This document shows positions 44,293-57,118 of a stretch of DNA of 64,000 nt, in pieces. The DNA comes from Labyrinthula sp. Ha (lineage: Eukaryota; Sar; Bigyra; Labyrinthulida; Labyrinthulaceae), in contig JAALGZ010000011.1 in NCBI GenBank assembly GCA_015227615.1, positions 310,001 through 374,000 of the forward strand. Direction: 5' to 3'. Both the position numbers and the translations under genes were made by a program. The notes under the pieces were generated by a model. The model made no database searches. It was not told the DNA's origin and saw nothing but the letters and a program-made list of their open reading frames with translations. Numbering within the stretch: position 1 is the stretch's first letter; every line of letters starts with the position of its first letter.

Positions 44293-45513
44293 ATGCTAAG
44301 ATTGTTATTCGGTACGGGTTTTCTAAGCTTTATCAAAGGGGATGAAGTTCACAGAACATTACAAAGTTTCTGTAACGGTGACACGCTAGATGCTGCGGAA
44401 GAGTGCATTTCTAATCTTGAAATTCCAGAAGTGAATGATTGCGAGGCCACAAGCACATTTCTTCAGAGATCTTTGGAGTGCTTTGAGACAAGCTGTGAAG
44501 CTCAATGCGATGAAAACTCAGATGAGTTCGACAGCCTTCTGGAAGAGCTGGCAGAACAGCAATTTGATCGATCTCCAAATTGTAGGGGTTTCATTGAGAA
44601 AAAAACTGTGGATTTTGAAGCCTGCCTTTTTCTTGATAATAACAACATCTGTCGTCATGGCGATCTTCAAGCCTTTGAGACATGTTATACACCTTTCGGA
44701 ACACTTTATCCTATTCCAAAGAACCAGTACTCTCTCATTGGTGATCCTTCTTCGGAAGAGACAGATTGCAAGAAACTAGACAAGCTGGTGAAGAAATTTG
44801 TCCCCTGTGTGGAGAAAGCGTGTGATATGACTTGCTGGGATAAAATGTATCCTTTCACCCACTTAGTTGATCACATCACAGAGAAATTCTACTGCCACAT
44901 TAACATCGATCCTTATTGTGGTAGCAAACCCCCTACCCAATCTCCTGTAGAGAGTCCTTCGCCACTTCCAACAGATTCGCCTACTGAGTTTCCTACATCC
45001 TTTCCATCAGTCGTTCCTTCTGCGCAGCCGACGCAGTTTCCTACTGAATTTCCAACAGAATCGCCGACTGCAGCACCTTCAGTTTCCCCTTCTCTCTCAC
45101 CAACGGAGAGTCCTACCGAATTCCCAACAGAATTTCCTTCAGAGTTGGTAAGCCTGTCACCATCTCCTCAACCTACAGCGGTAACAGGAATTCCTACAAG
45201 TGGCGAGATTGTCATCACTTTTCCACCAATTGTAATACTGACTCCAACCGAGACGCCTACAAGTTTCCCTACCGATGAAGATGAGGATATTGAAAAGAAG
45301 CATGACCTATGGCTTTGTCTGCTAATTGTACTGGTTTGTCTCTTGTGTAGTTTCATTTGTTTGCTATTATGGGTGCTTAAGAAACAGGTCAAAAATAGGA
45401 AAAGGATTTTTTTATTCGATAATTGTCAAAGGTATCCAAGAAACAAAAAGAAATGCACCTCTGAAGATAAGAAGGATGATGTGATATATGCACCAACACT
45501 AGTGTCTTTGTAA
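44293..45513 (+). CDS. Cys-rich, PT-repeat type I surface protein
   Basis: A 406-residue predicted membrane protein. I chose the ATG at 44293 because it gives a hydrophobic N-terminus (MLRLLFGTGFLSFIKG), a likely short signal peptide. The frame is open from an earlier ATG at 44245. Residues about 20-215 contain about 18 cysteines in an extracellular domain with two similar Cys patterns (EECISNLEI...CEAT...CFETSC and CKKLDKLVKKFVPCVEKAC), suggesting an internal duplication. Residues about 215-320 are degenerate repeats such as SPTESPTEFPTEFPS, typical of stramenopile wall or surface proteins. A 24-residue transmembrane helix at about 339-362 (LWLCLLIVLVCLLCSFICLL) and a 44-residue basic cytosolic tail follow. 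Ligand and role are unknown. It converges on VPS52 with 68 bp between stops. Confidence 0.85.
   Translation: MLRLLFGTGFLSFIKGDEVHRTLQSFCNGDTLDAAEECISNLEIPEVNDCEATSTFLQRSLECFETSCEAQCDENSDEFDSLLEELAEQQFDRSPNCRGFIEKKTVDFEACLFLDNNNICRHGDLQAFETCYTPFGTLYPIPKNQYSLIGDPSSEETDCKKLDKLVKKFVPCVEKACDMTCWDKMYPFTHLVDHITEKFYCHINIDPYCGSKPPTQSPVESPSPLPTDSPTEFPTSFPSVVPSAQPTQFPTEFPTESPTAAPSVSPSLSPTESPTEFPTEFPSELVSLSPSPQPTAVTGIPTSGEIVITFPPIVILTPTETPTSFPTDEDEDIEKKHDLWLCLLIVLVCLLCSFICLLLWVLKKQVKNRKRIFLFDNCQRYPRNKKKCTSEDKKDDVIYAPTLVSL
44935..45280 (+). repeat. Degenerate PT(E/S)xP-coding repeat tract
   Basis: In-frame repeats of units encoding SPTE, FPTE, FPTS and APS make up the stalk of the surface protein. Codon choice varies between units, so the protein repeat is older than any recent DNA-level expansion. 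Confidence 0.7.
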
Positions 45514-45581
45514 CACTTTAACGCAATGACATAAACAAAAGTATGTTATAGATTGTTTTCTGATTTAGAAGTGTGCGTTCT

Positions 45582-47647
45582 TTATGATATTAACTTTTTG
45601 TTTTTCTTACATAGTCGAAGATATGTTTTACGGTAACAAGGCCTAAACTTTACACCAAACAAGAAATATGTACTGTCAGAGGCCTCAGGGCTCACCTGCT
45701 TCAACTTATCTGAGAAGGCAGAAAACTTTAGTAAGAAAAACGTCATAAAATGATCCCAAATTTCCGTAACACTAACATTCTTTATAAAGTGACTTGAGAT
45801 AGTCATTTTAGTCAGGTCAAGCTTACCTAAGGTTAAATAAAATAAATTTTAATACTTTTGTATGAGGCGTTGAAGTTTTTTACAAATTTTACCGAGCTTG
45901 CGATATCAACTTCGTCCACCGATGTCCAGCTAGCAAATTCCTTAAAAACAGCTTCGAATTCCTCCTCGACATATTTCTCAATCCATAGGGTAAAGGAATT
46001 ACGTATATATTCAAAATTTGGAAGCACCAACTGTTGAGACTGATCATAAAGCGTGGCCCCTAGGTTATTAATATAGCAGATTGATTCGTTCCTCGAGTTA
46101 AGAATAATCTTTTTTGCTTTGGCATCGCTTGTAAGAGCCTCTATGGCTTCCAAATAAGATCGCTCTAGTTGGTTCAAGTTTTCCTTTACACCTTCAATAA
46201 CAATACTATTGGGAAATGACTCCTCTCTTGAATTACCCAGAGAAAGGAGTTCTTCAAGAGGTTTGAATAATTCAAAACAAAGGTCGGAGTACTGGCTACT
46301 TTGAGTACTTGTAATTTCATATTTGTTCTCGGACATATCAAAGTTATCTAGTTGCACCTTAGCCGCAACTCCTTCCATTATGATCTTCGTCTTCTCGGAG
46401 AGAACACTGAATATCTTCTCTTTAGCGGTATTGAACAAATGATGCGCTTCAATAGCAGAAACATAGCTAGTGACAAACCCCTCAACGAGAAAAAAGCTAG
46501 TAAGGTCATCACTATCCTTTGCTAAGGATACCAAATGCTCCGGCAGTTTTAGTACAATTTGAATTAACACCTGTTCTAAAACATCGGATACTACGTCCTT
46601 CGGCCAAAACTTACTAACAAACTTAATTTCGTTTGTCATAATGGATAGAGTTTTAAAGCAATATACAAATAGCAACGTTTCCACGGGATAAACTTCATTG
46701 TACAAATTTAAAATTTCTGATACTTTGTTAATTGGAATTATTTCATTTGCAACTAACCGGTTCAAAAACTGAAAACAAATTTCACGATTCGAGGTATGCT
46801 GACCATGAGTAAAGCTTTCTAGTTTGGGCTTAAGATACAAGTTATCTTTGTTCAGATGCAGAGAATATGAAGTTGGCAGTGTAATTAGTAGATTCACCAA
46901 CTTGTTTAATGTATCCAAGTAAAACTTTGAATACTTCTCCTTGTATAAATTCAATAGTTCACTATAAATGTGAGGAGCGTGTTTCCGTAAAAAAATAAGC
47001 ACTTTGGTGCTGTCAATTTTTAGTAAACCATTTCTAATCTGAAAAGAAAAAAGCGACGCGAAAAAAAAATCTTTAATTCGTTGGCAGGTGGTTCTCTTCA
47101 GGGCGTCCAACTTTGGTAAATAGGTTTCCAAGAAGCCAACTTCAGCAAATGCTGGCAGGGATACTTGATCAAACACAACAGGCGAGTGATTTTTCAGATT
47201 CTCCAAAACTCTATCAAACTCTATAATGGCGTAAGAAAATTCGGGGCTTGACACCTCTTCTAATCTTAGACTTTCCATCGCGTCATTTCCAAGATCAAGG
47301 TTTGAAACGTAGTGTGAAACATAGAGATTAACCTCAGTAGAACTTTTCAAGTCACTTTTCAGCCTTTTGGATTCAACATGTAGATTATTTATTTTTTGCA
47401 TAAGCAAAGACAAATTATCTTCAAATCCAGCAAGAGTACTTTGCATTTCAATTATTCTCTGCCTTGTTTTCTCCAGTTCCTTGTACCTTCTACAACTCTC
47501 CAATAGTCTTTTTGGATTCAAATATGGAGCAATAATTTTTTCTTGGGCAGATATTATTTCACTGTCTATTTCCTCAATCCTAGCCTTCAAGGCGTCTTCA
47601 TCGCTGAACTCAGCTTCGAAGTTGGGTTGACTCTTTGATTCCTTCAT
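45582..47647 (-). CDS. VPS52: VPS52, GARP/EARP tethering complex subunit
   Basis: Two exons, 45856-47647 and 45582-45826, giving 678 residues, close to the usual family size. Vps52 is the central subunit of GARP (trans-Golgi) and EARP (recycling endosome) tethers. The N-terminal 120 residues form coiled coil (RRYKELEKTRQRIIEMQ, then LLMQKINNLHVESKRLKSDL), as in Vps52 where they bundle with Vps51/53/54. The family core follows: LPKLDALKRTTCQRIKDFFF, then STKVLIFLRKHAPHIYSELL, YKEKYSKFYLDTLNKL. The helical-rod C-terminus ends in exon 2 (TKMTISSHFIKNVSV, DHFMTFFLLKFSAF). Ignoring the 29-nt intron would truncate it at YKSIKIYFI. Possible further splicing near KLKQ|VSPEAS is not resolved. It lies 288 bp downstream of CFAP57 on the same strand. 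Confidence 0.85.
45827..45855 (-). other. 29-nt spliceosomal intron in VPS52
   Basis: On the minus strand it begins GTATTAAAA and ends TTAACCTTAG. It splits a Ser codon (A|GT, phase 1). Removal joins NASYKS to KLDLTKMTISSHF in one frame and extends the protein by about 80 residues. TTAAC near the 3' end may be the branch site. Confidence 0.8.
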
Positions 47648-47935
47648 CGTGTACTTTAGACCAATGAAATATCTCCAAAATTCAACCGTCCAATAATAAG
47701 AGGGTATTAATTGTTAACTGACGTGGCACAGTGATATTTCTTCAATACCTACAACGAAAAGCATTAATTGAAGCATGCTGTATCAGAAATATAGCAAAAA
47801 GAACAAAAAGTAAAAAAAAAAAGAGAAATTAAAAATAGTTGAAATTATTTCTCTTAACAAAATAGAGACTATTGTGCGTATTACTTCAGCCACCTGCAAG
47901 ACTGTTGGCGATAAAAGCAAACTCGGAACATGAAC

Positions 47936-50900
47936 TTAACCACTTTCATTCAAAACACAATTCTCGGAGCCGCGCTTGATTTTGGCTATTTGACGCTGCA
48001 TTTGAGATCTTTCACGCAGGAGCTTGAACTTATCCGTCGCAAATTTTTCTTTCTGTTTGTCAATTTTTGCCTTCACATTTCTAATGCTGCTTTCCAAAAA
48101 GCTTCGGTATCTGAACAGTTCCAGTTGAGATTCAACAAAATTTCCAGCAGCTACCTTATTACTGTCATTTTTAGATTCTTTTGGGATCACTGGGCCTTTT
48201 AAAAAATAGGTTTTATTGAACTCGATGACCAACGTTTTCAACATTTGCTGCTTCAGAATTTTACTACAAATGGAAGAAACTCTTAAGTTTCCGCTACACA
48301 GATCTTTCTTGTACTTGGTTGCAAAAGTTAACTCACCAGCTAAGAGTTTTTCCTGTTTCGTTATTTCCTTCTCCACACCCTTCACCTTAAGTTTAAGTTC
48401 TGTAATTACCATGTCAAGTTGAAAGTTATTTTTCTGGTACTGCTTTAACTCATCATCCATTTCAGTTGTTTGCTGCTTTAACTCTGCAATTTCTTTCTCC
48501 CGAGGCTCAATTTGTTTTTTCAGCTCCTTTATCTTGTAATCCAGGACAAATCTGAATTTTTCAAGTTCTTGGTTCTTTTTCCGTAGCTCGAAGATTCTTC
48601 TTTCCTTATCCTCAATTGTTTCAACTCGCTCACGTATTTCCTTTTTATGGCCTACTTTGTCCTTTTCAAGTGACTTAATCTTTTCTGATAGACTTCGCTC
48701 TTTCTTTTTGAGTTCAGAATATCGTAGTTTCATATCATTCTCTCTGCCTATAAGTTCGTTATAAATCTTCTTATGCTCTAAGTTTTCTTTCAGATATTTA
48801 GCTTTGAGGTCTTCCTGTTTTCTTATTCTTAATAAAAACTCTTTTTTTAAATCAAAGATCTCTTTCTCTGCGTTGTCCTCTGCAAGTTTCTTCACAACTG
48901 CAAATCTACTTTGGAGGCGTTCTCGATCTTCCGTAAACTCAATCTTATCCTTCAGGTGTTTACTTAGTTCTGATTCAAATTCTTGCAAAGAACTCGCTAG
49001 ATCTGCTTCATTCTTTGCCTGGGACTTAGCTAAAGTTATTTCATACGAGCTTACCATGTTCTTAATGATCTTTAGGAGGGTGTTTTTTCGTTCTAACTCT
49101 TCAGCTTCCTTAGTCTTAAATAAATTCTGTAACTGGAGTTTTTGTTCTCTAGTCTTTCTTTCTAGATCAGCACGTTCATCATTTTGACGCTGCAAAACCT
49201 GTTCCAGTTCAACAGAAGAGCCTTGAATACTTTGGTTAATTTCAGTAATATCTCGAACATGATTGCTCTGTAAGTCGACAACTTTGTTCTCGAACTTCCT
49301 CCCATCACGTCTTAACTCTAATTTTTGTGTCAAGTTCACCTCTTCTAGACTAGTCTCAATTCGCTCAAGTTCGAGTTGCTTCTTGTTCAATACAGCACTC
49401 TCAATCAAATATTCACTTAATAGACCGCTGTTGATTTTCTTTTTACCTTTTTTATGACTTTCCCCAAAAATCAAAAGCGAACCACTCATACAAAACACAA
49501 ACACTTTGCTAGAATCTTTGAGAAACCTTATTGACTTGACAGGCCCAAGAAGCCCTTTATAGTGATGAAGTCTTGTCAAAGATATTCGATGTTGTGGTAA
49601 GAGAAGCTTTACTGCAAATACAGTAAGCACTTGAAGACTGGATGGACTAAGACCGCAAACAATTAGTTTCGAGTAATTGTCATTCTTCGCAATTGCCGAT
49701 ATTCGAAGTTCCTCCGAGATCAAAATAACTTTTTCTACTCCAGTGTGCCCATTTGAGGAATTAAGGGCATGCAATTGATTGTCGTTCGTCCACAACAACA
49801 AATGTTTGGCTTCTAAAGTAAGTGGTACAATAGAAACAATTTGAGTTCCAACAGTTAAAGAGTACGAAAAAACTCTTTCACCAGTGAGGATATTAAAGAG
49901 AAGACACTTCCCATCAAGGCCACAACTAGCAAGTTGCCTGTCATTCATTACAAAATGAAAATCCATTACTTTTGCAATGTGCCCTTTACATGAGGACAAA
50001 GATGTTAAGGTATATACTTTATTTACTAAAATTGAGTTAGCCTGGGGGCTAATCATGGCAACATATTGCCCACCAGCTGAAAATTTGCACAAATTTGAGT
50101 GCTTAGCATCGAATGAATGAAAGTGGACAATGTCATCAAAGTAAATATTCATAAGCTGAACCTTATCAGGAAAAGCGACAGCTAAGAAATGGCCTAACGG
50201 GTGAAGCGCCACGCAAAATGGCAAATCAGCAAAGAATTTAACCATCAATGGTGAGTTTATTGCATAGTCTAGAACTCGGATAGAATGATCCGTCCCAGCC
50301 ACACAAATAATACTTCTTAGTAAACAAAGATCCATAGCAACAGCAAAAGATTTTTCTCCCAACTTTGGTTCGGTGATAACTTCGTTTCCTCTACTATTTG
50401 TTGATGATAGCAAGCTGCTTATATTCATATTCTGAGAATTAATGTTTCTAAAGAGTTTGTCTCTATGTGCAAAACCTGGGCTTGGTTTTGATATAGCGGA
50501 AAGCAATACCTGTGCTTCAGAAGTCTGAATATTTGTCAAAATAAGATCATTCAGGTTTGTCGCAACAAGAAGCCCGTCTTCGTATACAGAAGCATTTAAC
50601 CCTATAACCCGCTGTTGATCATGAACAAGGCCATTAATTTCGCTACATAATGCAATACAGATAGGGTTCTCTATGTTAATAACCTTGGTATTTATATAGA
50701 TATCACTCTTAATTAGCGTCGTACTTTCGGCCTCTTCATTGCGCTCAAAAATTCTTACCACTCTGCCACCAGTGGCAAACCCATTCAGGGATCCTAGTGT
50801 TACTGCTGCTGTAATGGCCTCTTGCTGTTCATCATGTTCTGTAGTTTCCCATGTTTTTCTTAGTTTTACTTCCTTGTCTTCGTCACCGTCATCACCCGTT

Positions 50901-51830
50901 TTCGTTTTATACTCAATAATAACTTGAAACTCGTTATCCTTGAAATATAAGAGCTCTCCTAGATCAGTTGCAGCTACAAATTCATTTCTAGACAGCCAGC
51001 ACTGGGCCGTAAAATTTGGAGAGTATTTGGCTTTCAAGACATTGTTATTCGTTTTCTTAAAATGAATAGTTGCTGGTTTAAGAGCACTATCTTGAAGTCG
51101 AAAAAGTTTCAGCATGTTGTGCCCGGTCAGCAAAATTAAACCAGAATTACCGGTTTCATCAAACTCAGAAAACCTAACGTAAGAAATATTCGGGCTGTTC
51201 GATTTTTCATTCTTCGAACTTTCCCTTGAAATTATGGAAGCCTGAAGGTTCAATTTAAATTGCGAAGATCCTGCTAACAAAGTCGCAAAGGACAGAAGTT
51301 TGTACCCATTTGTTGTGAAAATAAATATTAAAGGCTCAAATCTTCCGGTGATAGCAAGAAGATACTCGTAGTTTCTTGAGAACTCTATGTTCGAGAAATA
51401 TTCTTCATATTCCAGATTATCCACACAAAAACTGTGCTTTAACTTCTTCAAATTATCATAGTTGTGTAAGTATATAATTGGTGGGTTCTTGAGTCTTTTT
51501 TCTGCTACAGCAACTACGAATTTCTTTTGACACACTGATATAGCTGTTACTTCTGCGCATAGAGCTAGATATAAATAGTTAGAAGTACTTACAAGAAGTA
51601 TGTATGAAGCTTTGTGTCTTTGTCTCGATATGAAAAGTCCGTATAGATGTAGATGAAGCACACAGAATTGTAACATCATCAACAAAGACATTATTCCCGG
51701 TTATTTCATTATTTACTTCCACAAGAAACTCTGGTGAGTATTTTTCAGTCTTATCCTCTTGTTCTATATTAATCTTAACCGCAGTGTGCGACTTCTCTTC
51801 TGAACTCAAATTTTTTGAGTCTTTCAACAT
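47936..51830 (-). CDS. CFAP57: CFAP57/WDR65-like flagellar protein
   Basis: Two exons, 51593-51830 and 47936-51564, giving 1288 residues. The N-terminal half (to about residue 760) is WD40 repeats, for example SCKGHIAKVMDFHFVMNDRQ, LASCGLDGKCLLFNILTGER and RIAVK-type strands ending at CMSGSLLIFGE. The C-terminal half, about 780-1240, is an almost continuous coiled coil (KEAEELERKNTLLKIIKNM, FELRKKNQELEKFRF, LKKQIEPREKEIAELKQQ). This two-part architecture and length match CFAP57, an axonemal protein of motile cilia linked to inner dynein arm regulation. It implies that the organism makes a motile flagellum. A 28-nt intron near the 5' end supplies the ATG-bearing first exon. No other introns are needed. 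Confidence 0.88.
51565..51592 (-). other. 28-nt spliceosomal intron in CFAP57
   Basis: On the minus strand it begins GTAAGTAC, contains CTAAC (consensus-like branch site) and ends ATATCTAG. It is phase 1 and joins KTQSFIHTS to LCAEVTAISVCQ. Retention gives a stop after SCKYF. Confidence 0.88.
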
Positions 51831-54800
51831 TCTTTCTCTTTATAATTCTAACGACTAGTTTTGGAGGTAGAAATGCAAGACAGAAAGAAAGTTAAGCACA
51901 GAAAAATAAACTGAATTTGGTTCTAAAGGAAAAACTTCGTATGTTATAACGTATAAACAGTTGATCAAGGTTTCATTTATCAAGATTTAAAAACAGATTG
52001 AAGAAAGGATGAATGTTTCTCTCCCTTTCTTCTGCAGAAAACGAAGCTGTTGTTGTAGAAAATAGACTTCCTTTAAACTAACAAAAAATATTCTGGTGCG
52101 TAACACTCTAATTTAATTTTCAACTAATGAACATAGTTTTAAGGGTTTAATATACACGATTGTTAACTTCGTTCGTGTCTTGAAAAGGTATAATAATTAG
52201 GAAGATCTGATATTCTATCCTCCAGACTGTGTATTTTTATTTATAGTATTCTGTGTGGATGAGGAATATCCGAAACCCTGTTTGAAGCCAAAAGAAGCTT
52301 CTATGAAGATAATGGTAGAGTTGATACTTGGTTGAGAAGGTGATTGATTAATTTTTGTTATGTGTGTATATCTAATCAGTTATCGATTATCGACTATCAT
52401 TTCATTTTCAATTGATAGGGTAGAATTAGTGGGAGAGAAATTTTGGGAAATTGAAATATAACTAATCTTACGACTGAATCTTTAAGATAAAGAAACAATA
52501 AAGCAAATTTAAAAGGAAGCTATAAAATAAATAAAGAAACAGAATTTTAAGAGCAACGGCTTATTATTCTAAGTGTTTTGTTGATTTTATCCAGGATAAA
52601 GGGAACACGTTGGTTCCTAATAAAAACCTCAGGTGAGTTAGAAGCCTCAGATTGACATGCTAGTCGCTGAAGATATCTTGAAACCCATCACTACATAAAC
52701 CTGACGCTCTTGATATTATATTTGTCTCACTTCCAGGTGTCTGACATTTCGTTATTCCACCCAGAGCAAATATACTTGACTCATGAGTTTTTGGTATGTC
52801 GTAAGTGCAGCGTTGTAAAGGCATGTTTAGGTGGTAAATATTATCAAACTGAGTGATAACGTGTCTTTCTAGATTAAAATGATATTGAGAGTAGAAACTT
52901 GAATCAAATGGTTAGTGCTGCAGTAAGTAAGCAGTTCTTCAGGGTTAGTCAATGCCAATAAAAGAATGAAAGTTGTTTAAAATTTCAGAAAAACAAGGTA
53001 AGAACTATGAGTCAAAGAAGAGCTTAAATTCTGAGCCAGAGTTGCTCAAAAGAGATTGAATGATACTGTAAATTGTTTATTAGGTAAAATGCTTAGAACT
53101 ATTAGATTTTCTTGAAGCAGAAGATATGAACCGCGATGAACGATATGCTAATAATTCGAATATTTTTTGAGCTGCTGCCTATCTGCTGAACCCTAAGCTA
53201 TTTATATTAATTCAAAGATGAAAAAAATAGAAAATAAAGCTCATAAACCACTGTAGTCAAAACAGTTTAAGTTAAATAAATGTTCGATTCACAAATTTAC
53301 TTCCACAAAACTGAATTCATAGACTTAGCTCTACCCTAAATTTATGTTACTATATATCTTTCAGTTGCCTAACTAAATTTACCAAGGTTATCTTAGCCTT
53401 GGTACCGGCTTACTTTAGTTAACCGTTTAATATGGGAACTCTCTCAAGAATACTTGCATTTTATGTGAACATATATTTGGGTCTCAAGTAGGTTGGTTTT
53501 CCTACAGAGAGCTCTGGGTTTTTCCTTTTAATTTTGTATAGTGAAGATGTGGTTGGTCCAAAATATATTTCATCATTGTGACATTGTCCAAAGTAAAACG
53601 AGGTCTTCAGCTCTCTAAGCAACCACTTATATTCAATGTATTAAATCACACATAAGAACGTGTTGGTCAAGTTGCCTCTCAGAAAATTGTCCAGTTTTCT
53701 AATCACTCTTTTTTCTATTTTTTTAAGCATTTACAACAAATTAATTACTAACTTTACCACTATACATCGCAAATTGTATTTTATTATTCTCTTATGTTAC
53801 ATAGACTGAAACAACCACATGAAGGAAGAGCATGATACCATTCTCCATACTGAAATATCACAACCAACAATGGTGTAGCCAAAGGTTGTACGTCCCCCCT
53901 AATAGATGATTCAATAAGTACAAATGGTTAGAAAATGCTGCCAATGCACCAAATGATCTATGGTAATGTAGGAAACCAGTTCTATGTTACATATTCAAGA
54001 GAGATGTTTCGATTGATTATTGTATTTATCTTTTTAAACTTGTAGCGATTGAATCTATGCGTGACTTTTATTGACTTGACCAACACTAAGTAAAATGCAT
54101 TTGGGCCCTAGAAAGGACCAACAATCCTTCCCTTAAATCAAATGCAGTGTTTATAATTCGTGCTTATATTCCCACAAGCCTCTCAGTTAAATTCCCCTAT
54201 CCAAAGTTTTGCATCTAACTAGTTGTTACATCTATTGATGATTAGAAAATTCCCATCTTTCAATGAACGCATTAAATAACTCATACATTAGATAAATTGT
54301 GATTTCTCAAGTATTGAATAATAGATATTTAAAAATGGAATATATATAAAAGGCAGAGTGTGATTGCTGGCGTTTGAATCAGGTATGGTAAAGTCAATAT
54401 ATGCCACTTTAGTAGCAACGTATGCATGCAGATAGCGGCTGAGGTTGATAAGAAGTATTGATAGCTAATGAAGCCCCGCTTACAGTTAGCTGATTAATAG
54501 GAAGGGTCGATTATTCAGCTTAGGATCAATCAAATTAAAATAATTTAAATCTTTCATCAATTTAAATAGTAATTATTAAATATACCAAAAAGTTCAAAAG
54601 ATCAATAGCAATCAATTGAAAAGTATAGGTAAAAGTATTTTCATCATACTTTCAGTAGCTTGGGCTCAACTTCTTGTTCAGGCTATGCAGACTAGCATGC
54701 TTAGCTTACAAGATATTGGGTTTCACAGTTTTTGGTCCTCAGTATAAAATGATCAAATAACGTACAGGACTTAATGTAATATCAGTCGCAGAAACAGAAG

Positions 54801-57118
54801 GAATAAGAGTATCCAGGTAACTATTGCGCTCAAAAAAATCCATCTGCATTGTTGTCTAAAAGGAGATAGTTAATTAATGGGAATCGTCTTATAGGTACAA
54901 ATTATGTTTTAAGCAGTAACACAAAGCTCGACATACTTGAATAATAAGACTCAGCATTACAGAAGTGCTTCTATTTTATCGGGAACTTATTTTCTACTTC
55001 ATAGGATTGAAAATAAAGAAGAACGATGAAAAACATGCTATTTAACTCTAAAATTATGAAATTGAATTCTTCACCATATATCCTCTTTTACAAGAAACTA
55101 AGCTAAATTTTGGTTAGTAATGAATATATGATGGGTTTGATTTATTGATAGTTCATCAATAAATTTTAGATGTTTAAATTTCCTATTGATAATAATTCAT
55201 ATATTTATCATACATATTTCATTGATTACTGGCAAGCAGAACGAAAACAAGAATGAACTGATTATTAATGAATTTTATCAAATTCGAGGTCAAGTAATAA
55301 GCAAACCAAGTATCTGGCACTTGCCAAAAATTGTCTTGCTTAACCATTTTTATTCCAGTTTTGGGCGCCCAATACGTCGTGATTTCCTAAGTGGTGTTGT
55401 CAAACATATTGAAGCTCGAATACTGTTGTAGGAATAATTGGTAACAAGCTCTGCGATAGAAAAAGAAAATATTCTTAAAGTTTAATTCAATCATAGGTTC
55501 TCTGCTTCCATACATCCAGCTGAACGTATGCAACATACAAACTTTGGCACAAGTGTATGGGAGACAAGTTGAACATCTCGTGGATATGTGACATTTTATA
55601 TGAATTATGTCAACGATTATTTAAGTAGGGTGAGTGAATATAATTAGTTCTGGTGACTAGCATAAACTATAGGTACATATATAACAACGACCTAAGTTTG
55701 AAATGGAACAGATTTAGTGCTTTCCAAACAAAAGTACCATTCTGCTTGAGGGATAACCACAAAAATCATGTAAAGTAATTATTAGTCAGGAAGTTATAAT
55801 CTTCCAAGTGTAACAAAACAAGACAGTTAAATAAAGCTATCACTTAAGCCAAAGGTAAACTAGTTAATCGATTCGAGACATATTTAAAAAACCAAAACAG
55901 ATCATATATCGGAGCCATTCATTCTAAGGAATTAAAATAGGTGGTAGGGTTTTTAAATATCAATGCAACACGCCGTTCAAGATTCAATAACCTAGTTTTC
56001 TACTGTATAACGACTTCCATGGTAAAGCGTAGATTAATCTTTATAGCGGGTAAGTGGTTATCCTGCAATTAAAGTTCAAAGTAGCTCTTCATTGGAATAT
56101 TTCAATATATAAGAGTTTTCATTAATTATTTAACGCTTTATAAATTAACAAAACCAAGAAAATGAGTCAACAGAAGCATAAGAACAGTATCAAAAAGGAT
56201 TTAAGGTAATTGAAAGCGTAATGAAAAAGAATTACGATATCGTTACATCTCGGCAATACACGAGGAATAGCTAAATTTGATGAGGCTTATCTGATAAACT
56301 CTGTCTGTGTTTTTTTCGTTACAGATCTCATACGGTCTTCAGCCCAAGCACACGAAGTAGCGTCTATTGAGCTAGAACCAAGGCCAAACATACACTAAAA
56401 GAGCCAAGTAGCTCTATGAAATACTTACAGAGGAGTACAAGTTCTATATTCATATTTTACAGTAAGATAAAAAATTGATCCAGTTTTTTTCTTTTTGAAT
56501 TCCTCTTAGTATAGATATTTTAAATCGCTCTAACTTCGGTAGCTCTAGATCAGCCGGTAGACTACTTCTCGCACAGAAAATTTCATCTATGTGAATAACC
56601 TAGTCTTAATCATTTAGTTAGAAACTGCGAACAATGAACTATGTTTTATTTAGTATTATTTGATATAGTGATTACCTTTTGCTAAAGCACCACATAAAAG
56701 GAAATTAAGCCGAAAGTCAAAGAATTTGCTTAATTTTCTATTTATGTAACATGTTAAGTTATGTAATATCGGTTTTTAGAACTAATGTAGGAACAATTTA
56801 TATTTAAATCTTGCAGCATAATCGTATTTTCGGCTATATTACATTTATCCTTCAAGAAGTTCAAAGTTTCTTAGGCAGAATTCTTGTAACTCCATAAAAA
56901 TTATGAGCTGTATATAAAACACCCGGCTTACTCTTAGTTTAAACCAAGAACCAAACTTTGTACATTTTCCTGTTTCAAAAGTGGTACAAGTGATATTCAA
57001 TAATAGAGATAACATGGTTTCTATCTTTCTTGCTTTCTTTCTCTTTTACGAAACATTTTTACTCGTAGTTGCCTCGTTTTTCTTCATGAGCTCTTGTTGC
57101 CCAAAATATTATTTTTGA
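51831..57118. other. 5.3 kb gene desert
   Basis: No intact gene seen. One open plus-strand stretch at 55186-55431 encodes a protein-like segment (QIRGQVISKPSIWHLPK and FGRPIRRDFLSGVVKHIEA) that could be another relic, but its length is within chance. A T-rich stretch at 57010-57110 precedes the PRORP start. Confidence 0.5.

Noticed and set aside
45690-45712. A further possible 23-nt GT-AG intron in VPS52 exon 2.
   Set aside because: Shorter than all secure introns here, and the frame is open without it.
48804-49187. A 127-codon plus-strand frame inside CFAP57.
   Set aside because: Shadow of the coiled-coil coding strand: the Ser/Phe/Leu-rich pattern is what antisense Lys/Glu codons give.
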